Source of the DNA: Nannochloropsis oceanica
Taxonomy: Eukaryota; Sar; Eustigmatophyceae; Eustigmatales; Monodopsidaceae
Direction: 5' to 3'
NCBI GenBank assembly: GCA_004519485.1
Contig: CP038110.1
Location: 248,001 to 312,000 of the forward strand
DNA: 64,000 nucleotides
Each line of letters begins with the position of its first letter. The stretch's first letter is position 1. The notes under the pieces were generated by a model. That model was not told the origin of the DNA. It worked only from the letters and a program-made list of their open reading frames with translations, and did no database searches. A program made the translations under genes and the position numbers. This document shows, one piece after another, positions 55,868-64,000 of this stretch.

Positions 55868-58800
55868 ATGCCGGGCTTCACGGTGGGTTGTCCGCAGCGG
55901 CTGGCGGTGCGGCAGGGGGACAGCGTCCGGCACACGACCAGTGTCCTCGGCATGGCCTCCGATCCGACGGGACAGTACTTCGCCATCTTGACGCGGCACG
56001 ACTTGCAAGTCTGGAGCGGGGGGCACCACCAACTGCTGCTTGGGTGGTCCACCACAAATAACAATGCAACGGCAGCTGCTTCAGAAGGCCAAAGTGACAC
56101 CGATGAGGCCGGTTTGCAAGAAGACGAAGAGGAATACGTCAAACCTGCTGTCACTTGGAGCCGGAGCGGGCAAGAAATTTGTGCCTTGCGTTTAGACGGC
56201 GTGGTTGTCTTTTTCCGGTTGCATTTCTTGGATAGCAGTCCTTTAATTAATGGGATTCCGTTGCCTGAATGGATGGACATGACGCCAGGGGGTGGTATGT
56301 CCTCTGTGCTGGACGCGCCGCACGCTGTGGAAGTCTTGCCGTTACGGCGTCTCGACCTAGGGAGAGGCAATCGAGCCACTTGCCTCTCTGCAGGGCTCTG
56401 GTCACAGCATCTACTTTTGGGCAAGGGTCTGGAAATGGCCGTGTTGGACGTGTCATGGAGTGGAAACGTTCAAAGAGAATACCAACTCAGCAGTAGCAGC
56501 AACAACAACAGCAGCAGCATCAGCAGAAATAACAGCGTCTCTAATTCACCGAGCCCACCACCGATTCTCCTCCACATTTGCTACAGCGACACCTCCCATC
56601 TGTTCGGCGCCATCTTATCTGATGGCCGAGCCGTTGTCTCCAACATCCCCAGCAGCAGCTTCACTGTCAAGACTGTGCCCGTCCCATATAACCTCGTCCT
56701 CTCTTCATCCCACCCCCACGAACAAGGACAAGACGCTTTCGATATCGCTGAATCAATGGCATTCAGCCCTGTAGACTCTGTCTTAGCAGTAGGATATGGC
56801 GATGGTTCCGTCTCGATTATTCGAGTCCTTTCCTCTAAAACGTACACCGACAGCCCTCGTCGTCCTCGCCCTTCCTCCAGCTCCTCCTCCAGCTCCTCCT
56901 CCTCTTCCTCCTCCCCCTCTCCCTGCCAATTCGCACCCTCTTCATGGCAGCCACTTTATCCAAGCGGGAATGCATCAGACATCACTCTCATTATTTCCCG
57001 TCGACTGTCCCTCGCCTCGCTGGGATTTGAGATGCGGCATGTTGGCGCGGTAATGACTCTGGGGTACAGTCCTGATGGCAGCTCATTGGCAGTAGCACAT
57101 AGCTGGTCTTGCTCGCTCAATGTCTGGGATACGTCGCAATGGTGTCGGCCCATGACCACTTTTCCGCGGGTGCCGCACACGCCTACCGCAGGTGGGAGGG
57201 GAGAATGGACAGGAGGAGGGGCAGGAGCAGCAGGAGCAGCAGGGGGGGAGGGAGGGCCGGTGTCAGTGATGGCAGCGGTTGCGTGTTTGTTGTGGACCCA
57301 GCAGGGGTATCGGTTGTTGGTTGCGCACAATGAAGTGCGACAAGAAGATTTGCTCTTTCAGGACCAAATCGAGGAAGGAAAACGGAGGGAAGGAAGGAGA
57401 TGGAGAAGGTGTATCCTCCGAAGAGAACGCGCCAGTGCCAGCATCGTCCGCTACGAAATGCTCAAGTGGGCTCGTCACGCCCCCCTCGCCGATACCCCCC
57501 TTTGTCTTCAAGGGGTCAATACAATAGCCTTCATTGAACAACGGCCGTGGAATCCCCGCCTTCTTTGTTGGGCGCATGTCACCATTCCTCCCGCATACAG
57601 TGTGAATGTCCCAGTCCAGCTCGTCGCCCAGTCCCCCTCCGGCGAGCACCTCGCAGTAGCAGGCAAGGGAGGCCTCGCGCTCTACAATCGTCCCCAACGT
57701 CGTTGGCGCCTATTTGGCAACGTGCACCAAGAAAGGGATTTGCATGTTGCTGGGCTGACATGGTGGGGGGAAGAGGCTGTTGTAGTAGTAGCCAAGCAGC
57801 GGGGAAGGACGACCTTCGAGATTCTTTTGTACCCAATGCACCACCTCGATAATGCCGCCCTCCTCTCAGAACCCGTCGCCCTCCCTCCCGGTACCCGACC
57901 CCTTTTTCTTGAATGTGTTGAAGACAGACACGGCACTGCCTATCGGAGCCGAAGTCAAAGGAGGGCCCCGAACAGCACCAGTGGCAAGAGCAGCAGGAGC
58001 AGCAGGAGCAGCAGTGTGCCGTCATCTTTTAAAGACGAGCAAAGATGTGGGACGTCCTTGTCCGTCTCTGGGGCAAGTATTCATAGTAGTGGTAATGATA
58101 TCAGCGGCAACGGGGGCTCCAAGCACGCGACCTCGACGTCGTTAGATGCGGTGTATTGGATTCGGTCTGCAGTGTTGATGGTGGGAGATGCAAATTTCCT
58201 CTTGTTCTATCGCCTAGTACGAGACCATAGCCCTAAAGGAGTCTCCGTGTCATTTATTCGTGACTTAAAAATACCACTCCATTCAGGCGGAGCAACAACT
58301 GCTGCTCCTGCTCCTGCTACCGCTGCTGCTGCCACTGCTGTTACAACCTCCCTTACTCCAGGCCCCGTCCAAGCCCTGGGCAGGGGCGAAACCCCCCGGC
58401 GGATCATCCTCCTCCCCAACGTCAGCCCTCGAGCCGTGGCTGTCCTCTCCTCCACGGGAAGTCTTTACCAAGTCGAAATCAAATCAGCCGTCACAACACT
58501 CATTGCCAAGGGCGTCAGTAGCTTGTGGGAGCTCGTTCTCCCCACAGAAGAGAAAGCCATGCACCCCTGCTATGTTCTCTACTGTGGTGAACAGGGGTTT
58601 TCCCTCTGGCTTCCCTCTCTTACCCTCAGCGAGCCCAAATCCCTCCTACTCACCCGAGAAGCCTGCCAGCTACCTTTCCTTGATCCTACCTTCAATCCCG
58701 ACGTGGAAGGAGTGATAATGGGCATCCATGGCCCTACCTCCTCTCTTATTTTCCTGACGCAGTCCTGCATTCAACCGCAAGCTTCGCTAAAGTATGCGGC

Positions 58801-60925
58801 CTCGAATGGAGGGCCGCCTATTCCTCCACGTTTTGAAGTAGGTCTACAACGGCGGCCAATTTATCAGATAGCATTTCGTTTTTTGTTGTTTTTGCAGAGT
58901 ATGTTGTTAGAGAGAAAGGAGGGAGGAAGTAAAGCCGAGAGAAACGGGGGAGGAGGAGAAGGGAAGATTGGGGGTTTCAAGGTATCTCTATCTGCGTCGT
59001 CATCGACGGAGGAATGCCGCAACAGCGACATGAGGAATGGCGTGGAGGCAAAGTTGTCTTTTTCCAACAACACCGCTACCAGTGCTGCTGCTATTGCTGC
59101 TGCTTCTACTGACACCCGCACCAGCAGCAATGCAGCAGCCAACGCAGTCGGTGGTGTAGTGGCTGGTGTGTTTGATGAACTTTATTCTCAACCCGAGACT
59201 CGTATCCAGCTTGCGGATGCTCTGGATTTTCTCCTTCGTTCGTGCATTGAAGCACTGGCCAAGGCTCACCCGCGATCAAAGAAACAGGGTTTGGGACTAT
59301 CCTCCACCAGCACCACCAACCTTCGAATCGCTGAATTCACTGCAGGCATCTCTTCTTATTTCACCTCTTTTTCGGCCAGCACGGAACAAGTCAAGGCCGC
59401 TCTTGCCCTCTGTCGACGGGAGGCGGGGCTAGATTTATTTTATGAGGTCATCGTCCGAGTCGCGCGGAAAATTGAACCCTCTCGCCTCAAATACATTTTC
59501 CCCTTACCTGATCTCGACGAACAAGGCTTTGGGGATACGCCGGTGACTTTATTTGAGAAATGCCTGGCAACAAAAAAGATGCATACGGCATTGCTTTACT
59601 TACCATTGATTGACCCCCCGGGGAGGGACGGAGGCAGGGGAGGAGGAGGGGGGCTGCTTTTCCCATCGACTGATCGACGGGCGCGGCTGTTGGCGAACTG
59701 GGAGGAAATGCAAGATTTGAAGTTGGTCCATGGATTGGCTTTACGTCTGCTGTGGGAGGCGCTGAGGAGGGGGAAGAAGGAGTGGCAGATGCTGAAGCAA
59801 CTGTGGCGGTTCATTCAGAAGAGAGAAGAGGCTCTGAAGCTGTATGACCAGGAAGCGCGGTTTTTGAGCGAGGCTGGAGGGGGAGGGAGAGGATGCGAGG
59901 CAGTAAATGGTTCGGAGGGAGGCAGTAGGTCACTGGTGGATTTGTTGTACCGCGCGACTTTCGGGGTATTGGGCGCGCCGTCGGGGGCGGGTAGCGATGT
60001 AGGAGGAGGTGGTGGCCAAAACGAGAAAGGTCTGTCGTCAGCGCCAGCCTCGCGTGCAGGGAGTGTAAACCCGATTTCGCGTCCGCTGAATGAGTTTCTG
60101 GAACATTTACCTGGGACGGTTGCTTCCGTTGGTGCCGCGAGGGGAGGAGGAGGAGGAAGAGGGTATGGATGGATGTCTGAGCCAGATGCGCCTGAATCAA
60201 ATCCTTCCTCTTCGTCTTCCTCGTCCTTGGCAGATTTCGACTTATTGCAACACGCGGGATCGGGGACGGAAGTCTTGACCCTGTTTGCATCTATGTGCCT
60301 GGCCACGCTTCGCTTGCGAGAGCTAGTTGACTCGTTGCTGCTCCTCGGTGGAGGCGACCTCCGCCGGGTCCCCTTTCCCTCCCTCCAGCCCTGGATGAGC
60401 CCGGGCACCACGAGCTTCAGCAGCAGTGCCAGTACCACTAACAGTACTGGCAGCAGGAATGACGCCAGAAAGTGGCAACAGCACGCTTGGACATCCTCGC
60501 AGTGGCCCTGGGCCCGCTTTGAGGCACCGTCGGAGGTTGTGTTGGATACCTTCCTTGCGATCCGCGAGCAATTTGCCACTGCCTCCCCTTCCGGAGCAGC
60601 AGCAGCAGCGACAGCTGCAACGACGGCTACTGAAGAAACAGGAAGGAGAAAGAAGGCGTGTACGGTGGAGGAAAGGTTGTCGATTTTGGGTAGGATATGC
60701 GTGGAGTTGAGAGATTATGAGTGTCTGTTGGCTGTGGGGACTTTCTCGAAGGATGTGACGACGGTGACCGCGGCATTAAAGAGGAGCAAGTTGCGGATTG
60801 CAGAGTATAGGACGATATTTTTGGACGAGGGGATGGAGGCGGGCGGCGTGGCGGTAAAGGACTTTGTAGAGAAATCTACGACCCCCCTATTGGTGGTGGG
60901 GACGGTAGTGGGGCGGTCGTCGTGA
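55868..60925 (+). CDS. RIC1: RIC1 homologue (RIC1-RGP1 Rab6 exchange factor subunit)
   Basis: 1685 residues in a single exon, longer than human RIC1 (about 1420) because of Ser, Gly and Ala insertions. RIC1 with RGP1 activates Rab6/Ypt6 at the Golgi. The N-terminal half is WD40/beta-propeller-like (GMASDPTGQYFAILTRHDLQ, VLAVGYGDGSVSIIRVL, GYSPDGSSLAVAHSWS). The hallmark string GGLALYNRPQRRWRLFGN with WWGEEAVVV lies at about 603-640. The helical RIC1 domain spans about 1100-1340 (FDELYSQPETRIQLADALDF, VRVARKIEPSRLKYIF, FEKCLATKKMHTALLYL) and the family's C-terminal helices recur at about 1605-1660. The gene ends convergent with the dynein light chain. Confidence 0.9.
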   Translation: MPGFTVGCPQRLAVRQGDSVRHTTSVLGMASDPTGQYFAILTRHDLQVWSGGHHQLLLGWSTTNNNATAAASEGQSDTDEAGLQEDEEEYVKPAVTWSRSGQEICALRLDGVVVFFRLHFLDSSPLINGIPLPEWMDMTPGGGMSSVLDAPHAVEVLPLRRLDLGRGNRATCLSAGLWSQHLLLGKGLEMAVLDVSWSGNVQREYQLSSSSNNNSSSISRNNSVSNSPSPPPILLHICYSDTSHLFGAILSDGRAVVSNIPSSSFTVKTVPVPYNLVLSSSHPHEQGQDAFDIAESMAFSPVDSVLAVGYGDGSVSIIRVLSSKTYTDSPRRPRPSSSSSSSSSSSSSSPSPCQFAPSSWQPLYPSGNASDITLIISRRLSLASLGFEMRHVGAVMTLGYSPDGSSLAVAHSWSCSLNVWDTSQWCRPMTTFPRVPHTPTAGGRGEWTGGGAGAAGAAGGEGGPVSVMAAVACLLWTQQGYRLLVAHNEVRQEDLLFQDQIEEGKRREGRRWRRCILRRERASASIVRYEMLKWARHAPLADTPLCLQGVNTIAFIEQRPWNPRLLCWAHVTIPPAYSVNVPVQLVAQSPSGEHLAVAGKGGLALYNRPQRRWRLFGNVHQERDLHVAGLTWWGEEAVVVVAKQRGRTTFEILLYPMHHLDNAALLSEPVALPPGTRPLFLECVEDRHGTAYRSRSQRRAPNSTSGKSSRSSRSSSVPSSFKDEQRCGTSLSVSGASIHSSGNDISGNGGSKHATSTSLDAVYWIRSAVLMVGDANFLLFYRLVRDHSPKGVSVSFIRDLKIPLHSGGATTAAPAPATAAAATAVTTSLTPGPVQALGRGETPRRIILLPNVSPRAVAVLSSTGSLYQVEIKSAVTTLIAKGVSSLWELVLPTEEKAMHPCYVLYCGEQGFSLWLPSLTLSEPKSLLLTREACQLPFLDPTFNPDVEGVIMGIHGPTSSLIFLTQSCIQPQASLKYAASNGGPPIPPRFEVGLQRRPIYQIAFRFLLFLQSMLLERKEGGSKAERNGGGGEGKIGGFKVSLSASSSTEECRNSDMRNGVEAKLSFSNNTATSAAAIAAASTDTRTSSNAAANAVGGVVAGVFDELYSQPETRIQLADALDFLLRSCIEALAKAHPRSKKQGLGLSSTSTTNLRIAEFTAGISSYFTSFSASTEQVKAALALCRREAGLDLFYEVIVRVARKIEPSRLKYIFPLPDLDEQGFGDTPVTLFEKCLATKKMHTALLYLPLIDPPGRDGGRGGGGGLLFPSTDRRARLLANWEEMQDLKLVHGLALRLLWEALRRGKKEWQMLKQLWRFIQKREEALKLYDQEARFLSEAGGGGRGCEAVNGSEGGSRSLVDLLYRATFGVLGAPSGAGSDVGGGGGQNEKGLSSAPASRAGSVNPISRPLNEFLEHLPGTVASVGAARGGGGGRGYGWMSEPDAPESNPSSSSSSSLADFDLLQHAGSGTEVLTLFASMCLATLRLRELVDSLLLLGGGDLRRVPFPSLQPWMSPGTTSFSSSASTTNSTGSRNDARKWQQHAWTSSQWPWARFEAPSEVVLDTFLAIREQFATASPSGAAAAATAATTATEETGRRKKACTVEERLSILGRICVELRDYECLLAVGTFSKDVTTVTAALKRSKLRIAEYRTIFLDEGMEAGGVAVKDFVEKSTTPLLVVGTVVGRSS

Positions 60926-61530
60926 ATGCAAGGAGGGTGAGAGTAGGAGGAAGGGAGGAGTGGCGAGAGATTGATCACGCCGGGGATGGAGTATGATGAG
61001 AGCAGTGCCGGCAAAAGACTCAAGAGCCTTAAACAAAGGCATTAGTATAAGGGTTGGTGATGGGATGTAGGGCAGTGCCTTGAGGTTAGAAGTTAGATAA
61101 ATAAAAGAATGACTTGTACAAGATTTCTGCATGAATGAACATAACAAAGTATGGCAAAGAAATCGAATAGGACAAAGCTCGACCTTGAATCATTTAGGAC
61201 GCACACTTTTTCTTACAATGATTGACTGAGAGGCTTCAACCTTTAAGGACTGTGCAAGGAAATGTGAAACCCGTGGCTTCAGAATGAGTTGCGCTGTGGT
61301 ACACAGCCTTGTAGGGAACTAAGCAATAAAAATTTAAACGCCAAAACGCTGATAGAACGCCACTTGCATACCATATTCACACCACAATTTGAAGAAAGAA
61401 AAAGTGAGTGGCAAGCAGAGCGCCATGACGGCAGAATTATGTGCACAAGAGGATGAGGGGTGGGGAGAAGAAAACTCAACAAAAGCAAGCAGAACCGAGT
61501 AGAAACTAATTTTGCTCTGCATATCGACCA
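60926..61530. other. Convergent spacer
   Basis: AT-rich; no gene or RNA recognised between RIC1 and the dynein light chain. Confidence 0.5.
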
Positions 61531-62311
61531 TCACTCCCATCCAGCCTCTCCGGTGGCCACAGGTTGCACAATTCTGTCTTGATCTGTATTTTGCTGATGT
61601 GAGTGGTCCGTGCTAGTCATTTCTTGGGATTGCGCAGGCGGCGCTTGCGAGACCATCGCACCTGCGCCCGTCGCCCCCCCGCCATTCCCGCTTGAGACAT
61701 ATCCCGTCAAATGCAAAGCAATGGCGTGGATCGTGACGAGACAATGTATATGATCATTCTCCCAACTTACGGCACGAGTGAAATCCGACCGTCCATCCCA
61801 ATATTGCGACGCGACAGAGCGAAAGCCGGCCCCATTTTTTTGGGAGAGCACGCACGAGAGCAAGTACTTGCTTGGCCGATTTAAGGCCACAAGGTCCCGC
61901 AGACAGGCATCCAAAATTGTATGCATCCAGTCATTTACCTGCGAAGAAGGGAAATAGTTCGGTAGTGTTTGGAGTTGATTGTCATAGGCCTGACAGTAAT
62001 TTTGGCTTGGAGGAGGGTATGGGCTGAGATTTGCTCACCTTTTTCGAGGAGTAGAAAGACGAATCTAAGATGGCACCCACAGCGCTCCACACAATCTTAT
62101 CAATATCGTCCAGGAGGCTGCTGCGATGCTCCATCTCTGTTTCGGCTGGAAACGGGGCGTGACTGAGTGCGAAATTGTGTAGGGAGGGCAAACGTGGACA
62201 TGGGCCGTTACAACCTCCTGCCTCGATGAAGAGTGTCTTCGCTCTGTCAACGTCGGACAGTACAAAGGGTCGGGAAAAAGTAGAACACCATGCGTATGGA
62301 ACATCAGGCAT
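61531..62311 (-). CDS. Tctex1/DYNLT-type dynein light chain
   Basis: Two exons, 62311-62039 and 61938-61531, joined in phase 0 (AAAAAG|gtgagc ... ttcgcag|GTA); 226 residues. The Tctex1 domain spans the splice: DDIDKIVWSAVGAILDSSFY, then NDWMHTILDACLRDLVALNR, KYLLSCVLSQKNGAGFRSVA, SQYWDGRSDFTRAVSWENDH and IHCLVTIHAIAL, matching DYNLT order (W..vv...L..L, KYiv.c...Qk...G, sq.WD...Dg...v.wen, vfai). Extra N-terminal (about 60) and C-terminal (about 45, polar) residues flank it; start could instead be the internal Met of MEHRSSLLDD. Such chains link dynein motors to cargo or belong to axonemal/IFT dynein. Confidence 0.85.
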
Positions 62312-62765
62312 ACTCTTTTTCTAGGCCACACCACCAGACATCAAACAAAGAAAGTGTAATAGTGCGACAAAGCGACAACAGCCGATTCTACTAAATGCTC
62401 GAGGCATCTCTTTCTCATTTCTCTTTTTGTCCGTCATCCACCGCTTTGCCCGTTACATCTCAATGCCTTAAGCCTAACTTTCACCCTAGTCTCACTCCAG
62501 AATCGCTTTAGTCTGTAACATTCCCAAAAAAGTCCTTCAGTCATTCCGGCACGCACAAAGGGGGGGCAAATACATATTCTTCTTCATGCCGCCACACATT
62601 TTATGAGAAACATCAGCTCCCTCAGATGCATTTCCTCCTTCCCTCCTCCATTCCTTGTGTCTTCAAGAGTCATTCGGGTCTTCGTCCTCCTTCCTCATAC
62701 TCCCTCCTCCTTCCGTAGAAGAAGCGAGAGAAGAGACGGGACTAGCGAGTCACCATCCTCTTGAT
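62312..62765. other. Spacer between two minus-strand genes
   Basis: Nothing supported; holds the 5' region of the dynein light chain and the 3' flank of the SOD gene. Confidence 0.5.
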
Positions 62766-63884
62766 TTAGGCAAGGTTGGAATTGACGAAGTCCCAGTTGA
62801 CGAGCTTATCGAGAAAGTTGTCCACGTACTGCGCGCGCACGTTCTGCACGTCCAGGTAATACGCGTGCTCCCACACATCAATCACCAGCAGGGGCGTCTT
62901 AGGCGGGAGGGAGGGAGGAGAGGGGAAAAACAAGAATGAATATATTGTAATTTACGAGAACTTCAATCGTCAGCAGTTTAGCGAATTATGATATATTTTT
63001 TCCACTTGCCCTTCCCAAGCACTCACCATCCCGTCCGTAATGGGAACATCGGCATTGCTAGTCTTGACGATCTGAAGCTTGTCACCCTTCATCGCCAACC
63101 AGGTCCACCCACTTCCGAAGTTCCCGTTCGAGTCTGCCGCGAACTGCTTCCTGCAAGTTAGTTATGCAATGTATGGGTGTGTCGATTTTGTGAGAATTCA
63201 CGTTGCTTCATTCTTTTTTTGCGGTTTTGTCCAGGGATGTGGGGTGGAAGAAGGAAGGCACAAAGGAAGACGAGCTTATCATCCATTCACCTTCATTATC
63301 TCTTGTCGACGGTGGATGACGGCAACATAAAGGCAAGAAGGCAACCCGAATGAAGAACAACCGAGAGGCTATCGTTCATTCACTATCCCACTCTGTGTTT
63401 GCATATCTTACCTGAAAGCCTCGTAACCCCCCAAGTCCCGATCAATCAAGGCTGCAATCTTGCCCGTGGGCACGCCCCCACCATTGGGCTTGAGGCAGTT
63501 CCAGTAAAAGTTGTGGTTCCAGACCTGCGCGGCGTTGTTGAACAGACCCTGGTTCTTGCCTACGAGGAAATAATACGGGGGCGAGAAATTTTTTGTCGTA
63601 CGCTGAGAGGAAATTGTATCATCACTGAGGAAATCAACTATTTTATGCCCTCTTTTGCTTCTCCATAAGCATTCCGTCTGAGCTCTTGCTCCCTCCTTCC
63701 GTTTAACTCCCACCTCCTTTCAACTCACCCTTAGCCGCCTTAACGATCTCCTCCAACGAGGCATTCTCGAGGTCGGTGCCCTTGATCATCTCGTTCGTCA
63801 CCGTCACGTACTTGGCGTGGTGCTTCCCATGGTGGATGTCCAAGGTCCTCTTGGAGATCAAGGGTTCCAGGGCGGTGTCGGCGT
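62766..63884 (-). CDS. Iron superoxide dismutase, 5' end beyond the window
   Basis: Four exons visible, 63884-63729, 63559-63412, 63150-63027, 62897-62766, in phases 1, 2 and 0. Converts superoxide to O2 and H2O2. The metal site is complete: His in [13 protein letters not shown], His in [12 protein letters not shown], Asp and His in [10 protein letters not shown]. The [19 protein letters not shown] string, with its Gln, marks the Fe rather than Mn type, which in algae is usually plastidial. The frame is open through an in-frame ATG at 63942, but 63885-63940 is an almost pure pyrimidine tract ending cctctag; the splice there would make LPY-ADTALEP, the conserved start of these enzymes, from an exon outside the window. 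So the true N terminus and any leader are missing. Confidence 0.92.
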
Positions 63885-64000
63885 CTAGAGGAAGGGGAGG
63901 GAAGGTCGAGAAAGGGAAGGTCGGGAGGGCAAGGGGGAACATGAGGTATCTGTGTCACATGATTAAAATATATGAGCTGGAGATAAGCCTGATCATCTAA

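Overview
The window looks like nuclear DNA of a photosynthetic stramenopile (ochrophyte) alga, and a eustigmatophyte such as a Nannochloropsis relative fits best. That placement is an inference. The evidence is a GC-rich, compact gene layout, few and short GT-AG introns with long pyrimidine tracts, and many Gln, Ser and Gly homopolymers. Six proteins also begin with a signal peptide followed by an ASAFAP-like motif with Phe at +1 (AFLAP, AFVLPP, AFLIP, SFVLRP, SSFML, GFQTLP), the bipartite plastid address of algae with secondary red plastids. No rRNA, tRNA, CRISPR array or virus-like element was recognised.

Layout, left to right. 1-8.6 kb: an IGHMBP2/UPF1-like helicase with a plastid-type leader, a 2.2-kb gap, and a secreted protein made largely of nineteen 10-residue repeats. 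8.6-13 kb: a TTC33-like TPR gene, then a low-gene stretch holding a family of terminal-inverted-repeat and foldback elements and some orphan exon-like pieces. 13-25 kb: a four-exon plastid NT5C2-type 5'-nucleotidase, a ubiquitin-like protein, a two-exon plastid membrane protein, an AP2-domain polyQ protein and an acidic plastid protein of unknown role. 25.5-41 kb: an Obg GTPase, a two-exon 2OG-Fe(II) oxygenase, a PH-domain protein, an F-box/kelch protein, a pseudokinase-TPR protein ending in a CaaX box, and a plastid-addressed PurM of the Bacteroidetes type. 41-64 kb is dense: MPS1/TTK kinase, a glycosyltransferase-FkbM methyltransferase fusion, a DRC9/IQCG-like coiled coil, EMC8/9, a PfkB kinase-SIS isomerase fusion, a plastid GNAT acetyltransferase, RIC1, a Tctex1-type dynein light chain, and an Fe superoxide dismutase running off the right edge.

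Most neighbours alternate strand, giving divergent pairs with about 195-630 bp between start codons and convergent pairs with short 3' gaps. Several proteins had to be assembled across introns; exon limits are given in each entry and every junction kept frame. Functionally the set mixes plastid metabolism (PurM, nucleotidase, probably Fe-SOD), secretory and Golgi traffic (EMC8/9, RIC1), mitosis (MPS1) and dynein/axoneme parts (DYNLT, DRC9-like). The most noteworthy points are the plastid-addressed Bacteroidetes-type PurM, two unusual enzyme fusions, a pseudokinase-TPR-CaaX protein, a perfect intronic hairpin overlapping a decoy splice site, and the inverted-repeat element cluster.
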